From: Macrococcus lamae
Lineage (GTDB): Bacteria > Bacillota > Bacilli > Staphylococcales > Staphylococcaceae
Direction: 5' to 3'
NCBI RefSeq assembly: GCF_004359545.1
Contig: NZ_SCWB01000008.1
Coordinates: 1 to 64,000 of the forward strand
DNA: 64,000 bases
Shown: in pieces, positions 1 through 11,096 of the stretch
Layout of the letters: every line of letters starts with the position of its first letter
Numbering within the stretch: position 1 is the stretch's first letter
Translations under genes and position numbers: made by a program
The notes under the pieces: model-generated
The model's input: the letters and a program-made list of their open reading frames with translations, nothing else
Databases searched by the model: none
What the model was told of the DNA's origin: nothing

Positions 1-57
1 CCTTTGTATTGGATTTGGATGTGTATTACTACCTCCAACCATTATAAAGGACTTTTT
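1..57 (+). terminator. possible terminator of an upstream plus-strand gene
   Basis: The arms CCTTTGTATTGGATTTGGA (1-19) and TCCAACCATTATAAAGG (about 34-50) pair imperfectly and are followed by ACTTTTTTTG. This looks like an intrinsic terminator for a gene that enters from the left edge on the plus strand, convergent with glnA. The gene itself is outside the window. The stretch 60-215 is AT-rich and I see no gene in it. Confidence 0.4.
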
Positions 58-216
58 TTGTACAGAAAATAAATTTTTAGAATATTCCATTTAAAACCGT
101 AGGTTGAAATATTTTTATGCAACACTAGTGAAATAATATAATTAAATTATATTTATAAATTAGCAGAAGTTAATACAAATTTCTCTAATATATTTAATAC
201 TTCAAAAGGAAGAGAC

Positions 217-252
217 AACAAAAAAGTCAGAAAATTGTAGTTCTGACTTTTT
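217..252 (-). terminator. glnA terminator
   Basis: Perfect 12-base arms AAAAAGTCAGAA (221-232) and TTCTGACTTTTT (241-252) lie directly after the glnA stop codon. Read on the minus strand the hairpin ends in a T run. It closes the glnR-glnA operon. Confidence 0.85.
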
Positions 253-258
253 CCTTAA

Positions 259-1596
259 TTAATACTGCTTCAAGTACTGATCTCTCTCCCACTCAGACAC
301 CTGCATGCGGTACATATCCCACTCTATTGTTTTAGAGTTGATGAACTGACGGTAAATATGATCGCCTAATGCTTCTTTGATGATTGCATCATTTTTCATC
401 GCTTTGATAGCTGTATATAATGTTGACGGCAGATCTTCTATTCCAACCGCTTCACGTTCTTCACGGTTCATGTCATAAATATTTTCGTTAACTGGTTCTG
501 GTACTTCCAGTTTATTCTTAATGCCATCAAGTCCTGCCTGTAAGATGGTCGCAAGCGCCATATATGGATTTGCTGATGGATCAACTGAGCGTACTTCCAC
601 ACGAGTCGATAATCCACGTGATGCCGGAATACGTACTAATGGTGAGCGGTTCTGTCCGCTCCAGGCGATGTATACTGGTGCTTCATAACCTGGTACGAGA
701 CGTTTATAAGAATTGACAAGTGGATTACATACCGCTGTAAATCCTCTCGCATGTTTGATCACTCCAGCAATGAAGTGACGTGCATCATCTGATAGCTGCA
801 TATCTCCATCTGGATTAAAGAATGCATTTTCCTTTTCGCCTTTGAACAATGATACGTTGAAGTGCATTCCTGATCCACTGACACCGTATAATGGTTTCGG
901 CATAAATGTCGCATGTAGGTTATGCTTACGTGCAATTGTCTTAACGACAAGTTTGAACGTCTGAATGTTATCACAAGCTGTAACTGCATCTGCATATTTA
1001 AAGTCTATTTCGTGCTGACCTGGTGCTACTTCATGGTGCGATGCTTCGATTTCAAAGCCCATATCTTCTAGCTCGAGCACGATATCACGACGGCAATTTT
1101 CACCGAGGTCTGTAGGTGCCAAATCAAAGTAACCACCGTTATCATTCAATTCTAACGTCGGTTCACCTTTTTCATCCAGTTTAAACAAGAAAAATTCAGG
1201 TTCTGGTCCTAAATTAAAATCACTAAAGCCAAGTTCTCTCATCTCTTCGAGTACGCGTTTTAAGTTGGCACGTGGGTCACCATCAAATGGAGTTCCGTCT
1301 GGTTTGTAAATATCACAGATTAAACGAGCTACTTTTCCTTTATCGGAAGTCCACGGGAAGATAACCCATGTATCCAAATCAGGATATAATTTCATGTCAG
1401 ATTCTTCAATACGGACAAATCCTTCGATTGATGAACCATCGAACATCATTTCATTATCTAATGCCTTTTTCAGCTGACTGATAGGAATCTCAACGTTTTT
1501 GATTGTTCCTAAAATATCAGTGAACTGCAAGCGTAAATATCGGACGTTCTCTTCTTCTGCAAATCTGATAATATCTTCTCTTGTAAATTTAGCCAT
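259..1596 (-). CDS. glnA: type I glutamine synthetase
   Basis: Glutamine synthetase makes glutamine from glutamate, ammonia and ATP in the cytoplasm as a dodecamer. The 445-residue protein has the family's length and motifs: FDGSSIEGF near residues 52-60, the ATP/ammonium-site stretch [12 protein letters not shown] around 245, and NRSPLVRIP around 315. A longer reading starts at a TTG (1608) inside the ribosome binding site. The ATG at 1596 has GGAGG five bases upstream and matches the usual N-terminus MAKFTRED. It follows glnR by about 16 bases, so the pair forms the classical glnRA operon, in which GlnR represses under good nitrogen supply and feedback-inhibited GlnA signals to GlnR. Family and context are clear. 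Confidence 0.97.
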   Translation of the reverse strand: MAKFTREDIIRFAEEENVRYLRLQFTDILGTIKNVEIPISQLKKALDNEMMFDGSSIEGFVRIEESDMKLYPDLDTWVIFPWTSDKGKVARLICDIYKPDGTPFDGDPRANLKRVLEEMRELGFSDFNLGPEPEFFLFKLDEKGEPTLELNDNGGYFDLAPTDLGENCRRDIVLELEDMGFEIEASHHEVAPGQHEIDFKYADAVTACDNIQTFKLVVKTIARKHNLHATFMPKPLYGVSGSGMHFNVSLFKGEKENAFFNPDGDMQLSDDARHFIAGVIKHARGFTAVCNPLVNSYKRLVPGYEAPVYIAWSGQNRSPLVRIPASRGLSTRVEVRSVDPSANPYMALATILQAGLDGIKNKLEVPEPVNENIYDMNREEREAVGIEDLPSTLYTAIKAMKNDAIIKEALGDHIYRQFINSKTIEWDMYRMQVSEWERDQYLKQY

Positions 1597-1612
1597 GTGT
1601 TCCTCCAAGGTT

Positions 1613-1978
1613 TTATTTATAGAATCTTGATAAATCTCCGCGGTTTAAAGGGACGTCTGTTGTGTTTGGTTTAATAATGATATCTTTGTACAGCCGTTCA
1701 CGAATCCGTTTATCTTCAGATGAATGACTTGTCTCCTTATCAGCTAGAAACTGTTTGATTCCTTTAATATTAAAGCCTTTTTCCAGCATCACTTTAATTT
1801 CAAGTAATGAATCAAGATCATTCATTGAAAACAGACGCTGGTTGCCGGCTGTCCGTTCTGGTTTAATTAAGTTCTGATTTTCATAGTATCTGATTTGTCT
1901 CGCTGATAGTTCAGTGAGCTTCATCACAACACTCATCGGAAAAACGGCCATACTTCGTCTAATCGCGTCTGACGACAT
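1613..1978 (-). CDS. glnR: MerR-family nitrogen repressor GlnR
   Basis: A 121-residue MerR-type regulator. The winged-helix DNA-binding region covers about residues 15-85, with the typical MerR stretch [15 protein letters not shown] near 24-38. The C-terminal tail (about 85-121) is short and charged, as in GlnR, where it senses feedback-inhibited glutamine synthetase. The ATG at 1978 is preceded by AGGGAGG. It is the first gene of a two-gene operon with glnA, so autoregulation of the operon is expected from what is known of the family. TnrA is a paralogous alternative, but position next to glnA and the staphylococcal context favour GlnR. Confidence 0.93.
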   Translation of the reverse strand: MSSDAIRRSMAVFPMSVVMKLTELSARQIRYYENQNLIKPERTAGNQRLFSMNDLDSLLEIKVMLEKGFNIKGIKQFLADKETSHSSEDKRIRERLYKDIIIKPNTTDVPLNRGDLSRFYK

Positions 1979-2010
1979 ATAACTGCCTCCCTTAACAAGA
2001 ACTTACTGAT

Positions 2011-2039
2011 AATTTAGCACAAATGTTTAAAGAAAACAA
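2011..2039 (-). promoter_or_regulatory. candidate glnRA promoter
   Basis: On the minus strand TTGTTT (2034-2039) and TAAATT (2011-2016) are 17 bases apart, upstream of glnR. The partly palindromic TGTTTTCTTTAAACA (2024-2038) overlaps the -35 element. It resembles a GlnR site but is two bases shorter than the TGTNA-N7-TNACA consensus, so operator function is uncertain. Confidence 0.45.
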
Positions 2040-2070
2040 ATCCATGTAAGGTTTCCTCACATGGATTTGT
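2028..2070 (-). terminator. ynbB terminator
   Basis: ACAAATCCATGT (2036-2047) and ACATGGATTTGT (2059-2070) are perfect 12-base arms around an 11-base loop, ten bases after the ynbB stop. The minus-strand continuation is T-rich. It separates the hflX-ynbB unit from glnRA. Confidence 0.8.
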
Positions 2071-2079
2071 TTCTATTAT

Positions 2080-3342
2080 CTATCGTCTTTCTGTTTCAAG
2101 TAATAATATATTCTTTTCTATCATCGTTTCTACAGCTTGTATAATGGCTAATTTCACATGTTCGTAAGTCAATCCACCTTGAACGTACGCTTCATATGGT
2201 GCGCGGATAGGACCATCTGCTGTCAGTTCAATCGATGCACCTTGTATAAATGTTCCTGCTGCCATTATCACATCATCTTCATAACCAGGCATATATGCCG
2301 GCATCGGAGCAAACTGTGAATTGATTGGGGACGCAGCTTGAATAGCCTCACAGAAAGCTATCATTTTATCCGGATCATTAAATGTTACTGCCTGAATCAA
2401 GTCTGTACGTTCAACATCAAATTTTGGTGTTGTCTGCATACCGAGACGTTCCAGAAGCGCTGCTGTAAAGACGGCACCTTTCAAGCTCTGACTCACAACA
2501 TGAGGACTTAAAAAGAATCCTTGGTACATTTCGTGAAGACTATAGAGAGATGCTCCCGCCTCTTTACCTATCCCTGGCGCTGTCAGACGATAACCGATTC
2601 GTTCGATCAAATCCTTATTGCCGGCGATGTAGCCGCCAATCTTACATATTCCACCACCCGGATTCTTGATGAGCGATCCTGCAATCAGATCCGCACCCGC
2701 TTCAATCGGTTCCCGTGTTTCGACGAACTCTCCATAACAATTATCCACGAATATAATCTTTTCAGGAAATTGTGCTTTTATAGCCTGACAAATGTCTTCT
2801 ATTTCACTGATCATAATTGAAGGTCGCGACGCATAGCCTTTTGACCGCTGAATTGCTATGACTTTTGTTTCCAGTCTGATGGCATTAAGGACTGCTTTTG
2901 CGTCGATTTTACCATTTTTTAATGAAATAGCGCGGTAGCTGACACCATTCTCGATCAATGAACCGATGCCATTGCCATTGATTCCTATAACTTCAAGTAA
3001 TGTATCATAAGGCTCTCCTGTGATATACAGTAGTTCATCGCCATGTTTCAGATGACTCGTCAACGCCAGAGTAATAGCATGCGTTCCAGAAATGACTTGC
3101 GGCCGGACGATCGCATCTTCTGCTTTAAACACTCGTGCATATAATGCTTCCAGCTGGTCACGACCTGTATCGTCATAACCATAACCGAATGTTCCTACAA
3201 GATCACTTTCTGAAATCCTCTGGTCGCGAAATGCATCAAGAACTTTTTTTTGATTGAATAGTGCCCGTGTTTCTATTCGAGTGTGCACGGGTCTAATTTG
3301 TTCTTCTATTGTGACTACTAATTGCTGGAGTTGATCATTCAT
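2080..3342 (-). CDS. ynbB: PLP-dependent YnbB / aluminium-resistance family protein
   Basis: A 420-residue fold-type I pyridoxal-phosphate protein of the methionine gamma-lyase / aluminium-resistance family. Visible features are the N-terminal FGYGYDDTGRDQLE region (about 52-65), the SGTHAI stretch near 85 that would hold the cofactor phosphate, FVDNCYGEF near 198-206 with the aspartate that contacts the pyridine ring, and GSLIKNPGGG near 222-231 whose lysine would form the Schiff base. The physiological substrate is not established for the family. It overlaps the 3' end of hflX by 8 bases, as in other Firmicutes where hflX, ynbB and glnR are neighbours. The family assignment is firm; the reaction is not. 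Confidence 0.88.
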   Translation of the reverse strand: MNDQLQQLVVTIEEQIRPVHTRIETRALFNQKKVLDAFRDQRISESDLVGTFGYGYDDTGRDQLEALYARVFKAEDAIVRPQVISGTHAITLALTSHLKHGDELLYITGEPYDTLLEVIGINGNGIGSLIENGVSYRAISLKNGKIDAKAVLNAIRLETKVIAIQRSKGYASRPSIMISEIEDICQAIKAQFPEKIIFVDNCYGEFVETREPIEAGADLIAGSLIKNPGGGICKIGGYIAGNKDLIERIGYRLTAPGIGKEAGASLYSLHEMYQGFFLSPHVVSQSLKGAVFTAALLERLGMQTTPKFDVERTDLIQAVTFNDPDKMIAFCEAIQAASPINSQFAPMPAYMPGYEDDVIMAAGTFIQGASIELTADGPIRAPYEAYVQGGLTYEHVKLAIIQAVETMIEKNILLLETERR

Positions 3343-4618
3343 CTCTTACTTCGCTCTTTTCTGTCTTCATAATTCTATTCACCGTACCACTATCAGTACG
3401 TTCAAACCCTGTCATATGATATATATCCCGCTCTTCATCATAATCAATCTTTGATACCATCGTGTCTTCTTTCAGCTGACTAATAGCTTTTCCCTGATTG
3501 GTATCGATATCTAACTGATAAGGTGTCATCTGAGATTTGATAAATCGTGAAATAAAGTGTTTAACTCTGTCAATATCCTCATGCTTTCTGGAGGAAACAA
3601 CTAATGTATCATGTGATTCTTCCTGAACGTCACCATCCACAAGATCGCTCTTATTTAGCAGCATCACAGTCGGTATAGTTGTCATATCAAGAGATGCCAG
3701 CAAATGATTTACCGTTTTAATATGGCCTTCATAGTTAGGATGACTCCGGTCGACAACATGAATCAGTACGTCAGCATACTTCGCTTCTTCGAGTGTTGAA
3801 CTAAATGCTTCAATCAGATGTGTTGGCAGCTGCTGAATAAAGCCTACTGTATCTGAAAGAATAACTCTAAATCCTTCATTGATCTGCATGACTTTTGATT
3901 TCGGATCCAGTGTCGCGAATAAGAGATCTTCTTCAAACGTCTCGCTTTGCGTCAGTTGATTGAACCATGATGATTTACCGGCATTTGTATAACCGACCAG
4001 TGCAATCTGAAAGACCTGGCTTTTCTTCCGTTGAACCCGGTAACGTTCACGATGAGCTTTAATATCCTCCAGCTGGACTTTAATATCATGAATGCGTGAC
4101 CGGATATGACGACGATTGGTCTCAAGTTTCGTTTCACCTGGCCCTCTCGTTCCAATGCCGCCCCCAAGACGGGACAGACTGACGCCATGACCTGATAACC
4201 GTGGGAGCAAGTATTCGTTCTGTGCCAGTTCAACTTGCAGCTGCCCTTCTCTTGATTTTGCCCGCTGAGCGAAAATATCAAGAATTAGCTGAGTTCTGTC
4301 TATAATCTTTGCATCAAATATATCCGATAAATGCCTTGACTGACTAGTCGTCAGTTCATCGTTGACGATAATAACATCAAATGCTATGTCTTCACGGTCA
4401 ACTTCTTCAATGATCTCTTCGATTCGTCCTTTGCCAAGATATGTCTTAGCGTCTGAACGGTCTCTATTTTGTACATATTGACCAACTACTTCAAGACCCG
4501 CCGTTTTACTGAGAGATACCGTTTCTGATAATGATTCCTGAAACTGAAAATCACCTTGTGACTTCAGCTGCACCGCAAGAATGACTACGCGCTCTCTTTC
4601 TTTCTTCGTTTCGTTCAT
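3335..4618 (-). CDS. hflX: ribosome-associated GTPase HflX
   Basis: HflX is a GTPase that binds the 50S subunit and splits or rescues stalled ribosomes, notably under stress. From the ATG at 4618 the protein has about 427 residues: an N-terminal HflX domain, a central GGGIGTRGPGETKLE linker, then a G domain with GYTNAGKSS (G1), DTVGFI (G3) and NKSD (G4). A longer reading from 4693 would run back through the hfq terminator, and its first 25 residues look unlike the family; the ATG at 4618 has AAAGGA upstream. It overlaps ynbB and lies downstream of hfq, an arrangement conserved in Gram-positive bacteria. Confidence 0.93.
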   Translation of the reverse strand: MNETKKERERVVILAVQLKSQGDFQFQESLSETVSLSKTAGLEVVGQYVQNRDRSDAKTYLGKGRIEEIIEEVDREDIAFDVIIVNDELTTSQSRHLSDIFDAKIIDRTQLILDIFAQRAKSREGQLQVELAQNEYLLPRLSGHGVSLSRLGGGIGTRGPGETKLETNRRHIRSRIHDIKVQLEDIKAHRERYRVQRKKSQVFQIALVGYTNAGKSSWFNQLTQSETFEEDLLFATLDPKSKVMQINEGFRVILSDTVGFIQQLPTHLIEAFSSTLEEAKYADVLIHVVDRSHPNYEGHIKTVNHLLASLDMTTIPTVMLLNKSDLVDGDVQEESHDTLVVSSRKHEDIDRVKHFISRFIKSQMTPYQLDIDTNQGKAISQLKEDTMVSKIDYDEERDIYHMTGFERTDSGTVNRIMKTEKSEVRDE

Positions 4619-4658
4619 AGCTTCACGTCCTTTGTTACAGTGTAACGGAAATTCAACG

Positions 4659-4682
4659 AAAAAAACAGGTGCAGCTGCACCT
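4659..4682 (-). terminator. hfq terminator
   Basis: The perfect palindrome AGGTGCAGCTGCACCT (4667-4682) is followed on the minus strand by a run of Ts (4659-4665). It sits between hfq and hflX, so hflX is either transcribed by read-through or from its own promoter. Confidence 0.85.
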
Positions 4683-4703
4683 ATCCTGGTCATACTACAG
4701 AGC

Positions 4704-4901
4704 CTATTCTACAAAGGTACTGATCGCATGTTTGTAAATCAAGTTCTGCTTATCTCCGACTTTAATAAGGATGACATATTTATCAAAGTCCAGTACATTC
4801 CCCTTCATCTGAAATCCATTGAGCAGAAATACAGTCAGCTCGGTGCCTTCGTTCTTATATTTATCTAAGAACTCATCCTGTAAATTGTGTGATTGTGTCA
4901 T
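4704..4901 (-). CDS. hfq: RNA chaperone Hfq
   Basis: A 65-residue Sm-like protein forming hexamers that bind AU-rich RNA. The Sm1 region includes LTVFLLNGFQMKG (about residues 22-34), and the Sm2 motif appears as YKHAIST (56-62), close to the canonical YKHAIS. The short tail after Sm2 is typical of Gram-positive Hfq; the longer disordered tail of enterobacterial Hfq is absent. It overlaps the 3' end of miaA by 4 bases (ATGA-type coupling), the conserved miaA-hfq pair. Whether it matters for small-RNA regulation here cannot be told from sequence. Confidence 0.95.
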   Translation of the reverse strand: MTQSHNLQDEFLDKYKNEGTELTVFLLNGFQMKGNVLDFDKYVILIKVGDKQNLIYKHAISTFVE

Positions 4902-5827
4902 AAAGATTCCCCTTTTACTTTAATTGTTAATATGTTCACCATGTCATCCATGGATATTGCCGTCATATCGTACCATTCAAGAGACATCTGGTTGCGAAAC
5001 CAAGTAAGCTGCCTTTTTGCAAACCGTCTGGAATTTTGTTTCAACTGTATGATTGCTTGTTCTCTATTCATTTCACCATTAATATATGGCATTATTTCCT
5101 TATAACCGATTGCTGTCATACTTCTTGTGTTGCTATATCCAGCATCCATCAGCTGAGCTACTTCTTCAATTAAGCCTTCATCCATCATGAGGTCTACGCG
5201 CCTGTTAATTCGCTCGTACAACAGTTCACGCGGCATATTCAATCCTATTAACAGCGTATCATATTTAGGATGAATTGTCTGATTTTTCGATTGAGTCGTA
5301 ATCGATTGATTATGCATTCGATTGAAAATAATAGCCCGCATTAGACGCTGTCTATTATTTTCATGAATCGTATCACTTGCTGCCGGGTCCCTTTGTCTCA
5401 GTTCGTCAAATAATTCTTTAGTCGAATAGTCGTCATAAAATTTTAGCCAATGATCTCGTTCTGCTGCATTTTCTTCTCTGTATTGATAATCGAACAAGAC
5501 AGACTGAATATAGAGACCCGTACCGCCGACAATCATCGGTATTTTTCCGCGAGCATGAATGTCTTCAATTAACGGAACAGCCATTTCTTTGAACTGAGCA
5601 GCAGAATACTGTTCATCAGGATTTAAAATATCTATCAAGTAATGAGGAATTCCGTCCATCTCTTCATTTGTGATTTTTGCGGAGCCAATATTCATACCAC
5701 GATACACTTGGACGGCATCTCCGCTGATGATTTCTCCGTCTATCTGTTTTGCGAGTTTTATACTGAGCGCCGTCTTACCCACTGCAGTCGGACCGACGAT
5801 GACTACTACTTTTATCGATTTATCCAT
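4898..5827 (-). CDS. miaA: tRNA dimethylallyltransferase MiaA
   Basis: MiaA transfers the dimethylallyl group from DMAPP to the N6 of A37 in tRNAs reading UNN codons; MiaB, encoded at 17-18.5 kb, then methylthiolates the same base. The 309-residue protein starts at the ATG at 5827 (MDKSIKVVV) with AAAGGA upstream. The P-loop GPTAVGKT is near residues 12-19, followed by the DMAPP/tRNA motifs SGDAVQVYRGM and VGGTGLYI. An apparent 25-residue longer N-terminus from 5902 lies inside the upstream hydrolase gene and is not like the family. It overlaps that gene by 8 bases and hfq by 4. Confidence 0.95.
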   Translation of the reverse strand: MDKSIKVVVIVGPTAVGKTALSIKLAKQIDGEIISGDAVQVYRGMNIGSAKITNEEMDGIPHYLIDILNPDEQYSAAQFKEMAVPLIEDIHARGKIPMIVGGTGLYIQSVLFDYQYREENAAERDHWLKFYDDYSTKELFDELRQRDPAASDTIHENNRQRLMRAIIFNRMHNQSITTQSKNQTIHPKYDTLLIGLNMPRELLYERINRRVDLMMDEGLIEEVAQLMDAGYSNTRSMTAIGYKEIMPYINGEMNREQAIIQLKQNSRRFAKRQLTWFRNQMSLEWYDMTAISMDDMVNILTIKVKGESL

Positions 5828-6722
5828 GTTTGATAATTCCTTTGAGCCATAATAATATTCGATCGAGCACTTCGTCCTGATTTGTTTCAAACAGCACTTC
5901 ATGGCGAGACTGCTTATACAGTTGAACTCTCACCATTTTCATACCAGCATTTTTATATAATTTGCCGAGTTTTTTAATTCCTTTGCCGTAATTCGAGAAT
6001 GCATCTTCTTCTCCGGAAACTAATAATATCGGCATATCTGCATTCATTTTCTTCATTTCTTTGATTTTCTGCGTACGCTTCATGGCTCGCAGTATTTCTG
6101 CCAGCGCATTGAGTGACATATCAAAGCCAGTGTATGGATCATTGATAAAACTTTTAACATTGTCGATATTGCGACTTAACCAGTCACTTTCTGATTGAAG
6201 CGGTTTGATTTTTTTGTTAAATTGCTTTAAAGACATCTGATTAATATAATTAAGTTTAGCTTTTTTACCGAAGATCAGCATGAGTGCATTTAATGCACGT
6301 AGCGAAACTTTATGACGCCCTTCATAATAACTCGTGCCGCTTAATACTAATGCATCGAATAATTCAGGGAAAAGAATGACATATTGTCTGGCAACGATTG
6401 AACCCATGGAATGACCTACTAAGATAACCGGCTTATCTTTAACAACTAGTGATTCCAGTACTTCTTCTGCATGTCTGGCAAGTGCTTCGATATGTTCAAA
6501 GTGACCACGTGCTTCTTTGCTTACAGATTTACCATGGCCCATATGGTTATGCATAATGACTTTATAGCCCAGCTGTTCAAAATATTCTCCGATCGCGTAA
6601 TACCGTGCCATATGTTCTGCCATTCCGTGCAGCAGTTGAATCGTTCCTATTGGATGCTCGGGTTCAAATACTGCTACTTCTATTTTTTGATTATCGTGCA
6701 TCGACATTATAAATTCCTGCAT
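5820..6722 (-). CDS. alpha/beta hydrolase, monoacylglycerol lipase / lysophospholipase type
   Basis: About 300 residues of the Hydrolase_4 / PldB-like family. The oxyanion region LLHGMAEH is near residue 30, the nucleophile elbow GHSMGS near 103-108, the acid in SGEEDAFSNYG near 242 and the histidine in SRHEVLFE near 275, giving a complete Ser-Asp-His triad. No signal peptide or membrane segment is seen, so it should be cytoplasmic. The ATG at 6722 is preferred to the GTG at 6734, because the latter sits in the AAAGGTGG ribosome binding site. It lies between glpD and miaA, as in staphylococci, and may act on lysolipids or monoglycerides, feeding glycerol to the neighbouring glp genes; that link is inference. 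Confidence 0.85.
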   Translation of the reverse strand: MQEFIMSMHDNQKIEVAVFEPEHPIGTIQLLHGMAEHMARYYAIGEYFEQLGYKVIMHNHMGHGKSVSKEARGHFEHIEALARHAEEVLESLVVKDKPVILVGHSMGSIVARQYVILFPELFDALVLSGTSYYEGRHKVSLRALNALMLIFGKKAKLNYINQMSLKQFNKKIKPLQSESDWLSRNIDNVKSFINDPYTGFDMSLNALAEILRAMKRTQKIKEMKKMNADMPILLVSGEEDAFSNYGKGIKKLGKLYKNAGMKMVRVQLYKQSRHEVLFETNQDEVLDRILLWLKGIIKHG

Positions 6723-6754
6723 CGGACATCCCACCTTTGTAAATATTATACTAC

Positions 6755-6796
6755 AAAAAACACCTGGTACCTTTAGAAATATAAAGGCATCAGGTG
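6755..6796 (-). terminator. glpD terminator
   Basis: CACCTG (6761-6766) pairs with CAGGTG (6791-6796), with an inner CCTTTA/TAAAGG pair. Read on the minus strand the hairpin is followed by TTTTTTG. It lies 20 to 60 bases after the glpD stop. Confidence 0.85.
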
Positions 6797-6814
6797 TTAT
6801 TATGTTTAAAATAA

Positions 6815-8488
6815 TTATTCTACAGATACTTGGATAGCAGGCTCTACAGCTTCTTTAATCAGTTCATCCAGTTCAATCGTATATTGTTCTTTTTGTGAAT
6901 CAGTGTAGTTCAATAATTGTGCCATAGCATCGATGACTGCTTCTTTGTAGCTATACACTGTAGCAATATCGAAATACAGCGAACCCGTTCTACGTACAAA
7001 GAAGTCTGCAGGTTTATAGACCATTTCATTTTGAATGCTATATACCAGCTGGCTGTATAATACTAACGGCAGACCATTGACTTCATCACCGAGGCTCGCA
7101 TGTGCAATGCTTAATACTTGCGGTGCATTAGAGCCGTATCGATTAATAATATGCAGCTGCTCTTCCACTGTCAGGCCGAGCGCCGGATTATTATTCATCA
7201 TATCGGCCTTATATTCTTTAAACCCTTTAGAACCGCCAACGTCGCCGCCGGAAACAGGCGTATGTTTTGTCTGTGATGCTGGAAATTTCAAACCATACTG
7301 CTCTTTCAGTCGTTTCGCTACTAAGTCTACTATTCCTTCAGCCATATGACGGTATCCGGTTAACTTACCACCTGCGATTGTAAGAAGACCTGAATCACCT
7401 TCCCAGATTTCATCTTTCCGAGAGATTTCAGATGGATCTTTACCTTCTTCAAGAATTAAAGGACGAATGCCTGCCCATGTAGATTCAATATCTTTATCCG
7501 TAACATCAACAGTCGGGAACATATAATTAATAGCAGCTATTAAATAATCTCTATCTTCCTGTGTCACTAATGGAGAGGTTTTCTTATTGTTATAAAATGT
7601 ATCAGTTGTACCAACATAAGTTTTTCCGTTACGAGGAATAGCAAAAATCATTCGTTTATCCTGCTCTGTATCGAAGTAGACAGCTTGTTTTAATGGAAAC
7701 ACGCTGCTGTCAAATACTAAATGAACGCCTTTAGTCAGTCGCAATTGTTTATTGTTTTTTGAGTAATCGCCGCCGCGCACTTCATCAACCCACGGTCCTG
7801 ATGCATTGACGACTTTTTTAGCTAAAATCTCAAATTTATGGCCGCCGATCAAGTCATCAGCATTAATTCCGATCACTTGTTCATGATTGTCGTAGACGAA
7901 TCCAGCAGCTTTCGTATAGTTGAGAATATCTGCACCAAATTCTGCTGCGCGTTTCATCACTTCAATAGTCAGACGAGCATCATCCGTCCGATATTCAACA
8001 TAATATCCGCCGCCACGTAATCCATCTTGTTTAACTAGTGGTTCACGTTCCTTTGTCTGCTCAACAGACAGCATTTTTCTTGTTTCTTCTTTTTTTACAT
8101 CTGCTAAAAAGTCATAGACTTTCAGTGCAATAGATGTAGTAAAGGGACCGAATGTTCCTCCCTTATGCATCGGTAACAACATAAATTCAGGAGTCGTTAC
8201 ATGCGGTCCATTTTCGTAGACGATGGCACGTTCTTTTCCTGTTTCAGCCACTACACCGATTTGCAGTTGTTTTAAATAACGTAAGCCCCCATGGACAAGC
8301 TTCGTAGATCTTGAACTAGTCCCAGCTGCAAAATCCTGCATTTCTACAAGCGCAACTTTCATGCCACGCTGAGTTGCATCCATAGCGATACCGGCTCCTG
8401 TTATTCCTCCGCCGATTACAACAAGGTCATATTCCGTACGATTCAATTTAGAGATAATCTGTTCGCGATTTAAACTTGAAAATAACAT
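6815..8488 (-). CDS. glpD: aerobic glycerol-3-phosphate dehydrogenase
   Basis: A 557-residue FAD enzyme at the inner face of the membrane that oxidises glycerol-3-phosphate to dihydroxyacetone phosphate and passes electrons to menaquinone. The N-terminal Rossmann motif [16 protein letters not shown] (about residues 20-35) binds FAD. The [13 protein letters not shown] stretch near 57-69 and the C-terminal DAO_C domain are typical of GlpD. The ATG at 8488 follows AGGAGG. It is transcribed separately from glpFK, behind its own leader terminator, which is the expected target of GlpP. Confidence 0.96.
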   Translation of the reverse strand: MLFSSLNREQIISKLNRTEYDLVVIGGGITGAGIAMDATQRGMKVALVEMQDFAAGTSSRSTKLVHGGLRYLKQLQIGVVAETGKERAIVYENGPHVTTPEFMLLPMHKGGTFGPFTTSIALKVYDFLADVKKEETRKMLSVEQTKEREPLVKQDGLRGGGYYVEYRTDDARLTIEVMKRAAEFGADILNYTKAAGFVYDNHEQVIGINADDLIGGHKFEILAKKVVNASGPWVDEVRGGDYSKNNKQLRLTKGVHLVFDSSVFPLKQAVYFDTEQDKRMIFAIPRNGKTYVGTTDTFYNNKKTSPLVTQEDRDYLIAAINYMFPTVDVTDKDIESTWAGIRPLILEEGKDPSEISRKDEIWEGDSGLLTIAGGKLTGYRHMAEGIVDLVAKRLKEQYGLKFPASQTKHTPVSGGDVGGSKGFKEYKADMMNNNPALGLTVEEQLHIINRYGSNAPQVLSIAHASLGDEVNGLPLVLYSQLVYSIQNEMVYKPADFFVRRTGSLYFDIATVYSYKEAVIDAMAQLLNYTDSQKEQYTIELDELIKEAVEPAIQVSVE

Positions 8489-8501
8489 ATAATATCCTCC
8501 T

Positions 8502-8551
8502 AAAAAAAGTGAGACTTCTCCTACATAAATGTATTCAAAGTCTCAATTCTC
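8502..8551 (-). promoter_or_regulatory. glpD leader terminator with GlpP-type antitermination box
   Basis: In the untranslated leader of glpD, GAGACTT (8538-8544 read on the minus strand) pairs with AAGTCTC (8511-8517), and seven Ts follow directly before the glpD ribosome binding site. This is an intrinsic terminator in front of the gene. The 5' arm is embedded in GAGAATTGAGAC (8540-8551), which differs by one base from the box in the glpF leader. In Bacillus subtilis GlpP plus glycerol-3-phosphate prevents termination at the glpD leader; the same mechanism is inferred here. Confidence 0.82.
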
Positions 8552-8573
8552 TGCTTATTATTAACTTGTATTA

Positions 8574-8603
8574 ACTATAACATATTTCTGACTGCCATTC
8601 TAA
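8574..8603 (-). promoter_or_regulatory. candidate glpD promoter
   Basis: Minus-strand TTAGAA (8598-8603) and TATAGT (8574-8579) are 18 bases apart, just after the glpK stop and about 20 bases upstream of the antitermination box. Spacing fits SigA, but the -35 element is weak. Confidence 0.45.
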
Positions 8604-8605
8604 TA

Positions 8606-10947
<2,342 letters not shown>

Positions 10948-10983
10948 AACATCTACTCCTTTATTTTATTATGCCAATAAACA

Positions 10984-11035
10984 AGGAAAACCATTATTCA
11001 TAATCTATAGATTAAAAATAATGGTCTCAAATCTC
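10984..11035 (-). promoter_or_regulatory. glpF leader terminator with GlpP-type antitermination box
   Basis: On the minus strand ACCATTATT (11017-11025) pairs with AATAATGGT (10990-10998); the palindrome AATCTATAGATT (11002-11013) extends the stem, and TTTTCCTT follows. The box GAGATTTGAGAC (11024-11035) overlaps the start of the 5' arm and matches the glpD leader box at 11 of 12 bases. By analogy with Bacillus, GlpP should bind here and allow read-through into glpFK when glycerol-3-phosphate is present. Confidence 0.78.
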
Positions 11036-11051
11036 GTCCAAATTTATTAAC

Positions 11052-11088
11052 TTACCATAATGGTAACTGTTCATGCAAACGCTGTCAA
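11052..11088 (-). promoter_or_regulatory. glpF promoter with cre-like site
   Basis: A perfect -35 TTGACA (11083-11088) is 17 bases from TACCAT (11060-11065). TGACAGCGTTTGCA (11074-11087) overlaps the -35 and matches the CcpA cre consensus TGWAANCGNTNWCA with two mismatches, consistent with catabolite repression of glycerol genes. The perfect inverted repeat TTACCAT-A-ATGGTAA (11052-11066) covers the -10 region; its role is unknown. Confidence 0.6.
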
Positions 11089-11096
11089 ATAAATTT

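Noticed and set aside
759-995. Plus- or minus-strand open frame inside glnA
   Set aside because: Shadow of a conserved gene in another frame, no ribosome binding site, no protein-like composition.
2024-2038. GlnR operator
   Set aside because: TGTTTTCTTTAAACA is palindromic-like but two bases shorter than the known GlnR site; kept only as a remark under the promoter.
4621-4693. N-terminal extension of HflX
   Set aside because: The stretch contains the hfq terminator palindrome and an internal ribosome binding site for the ATG at 4618.
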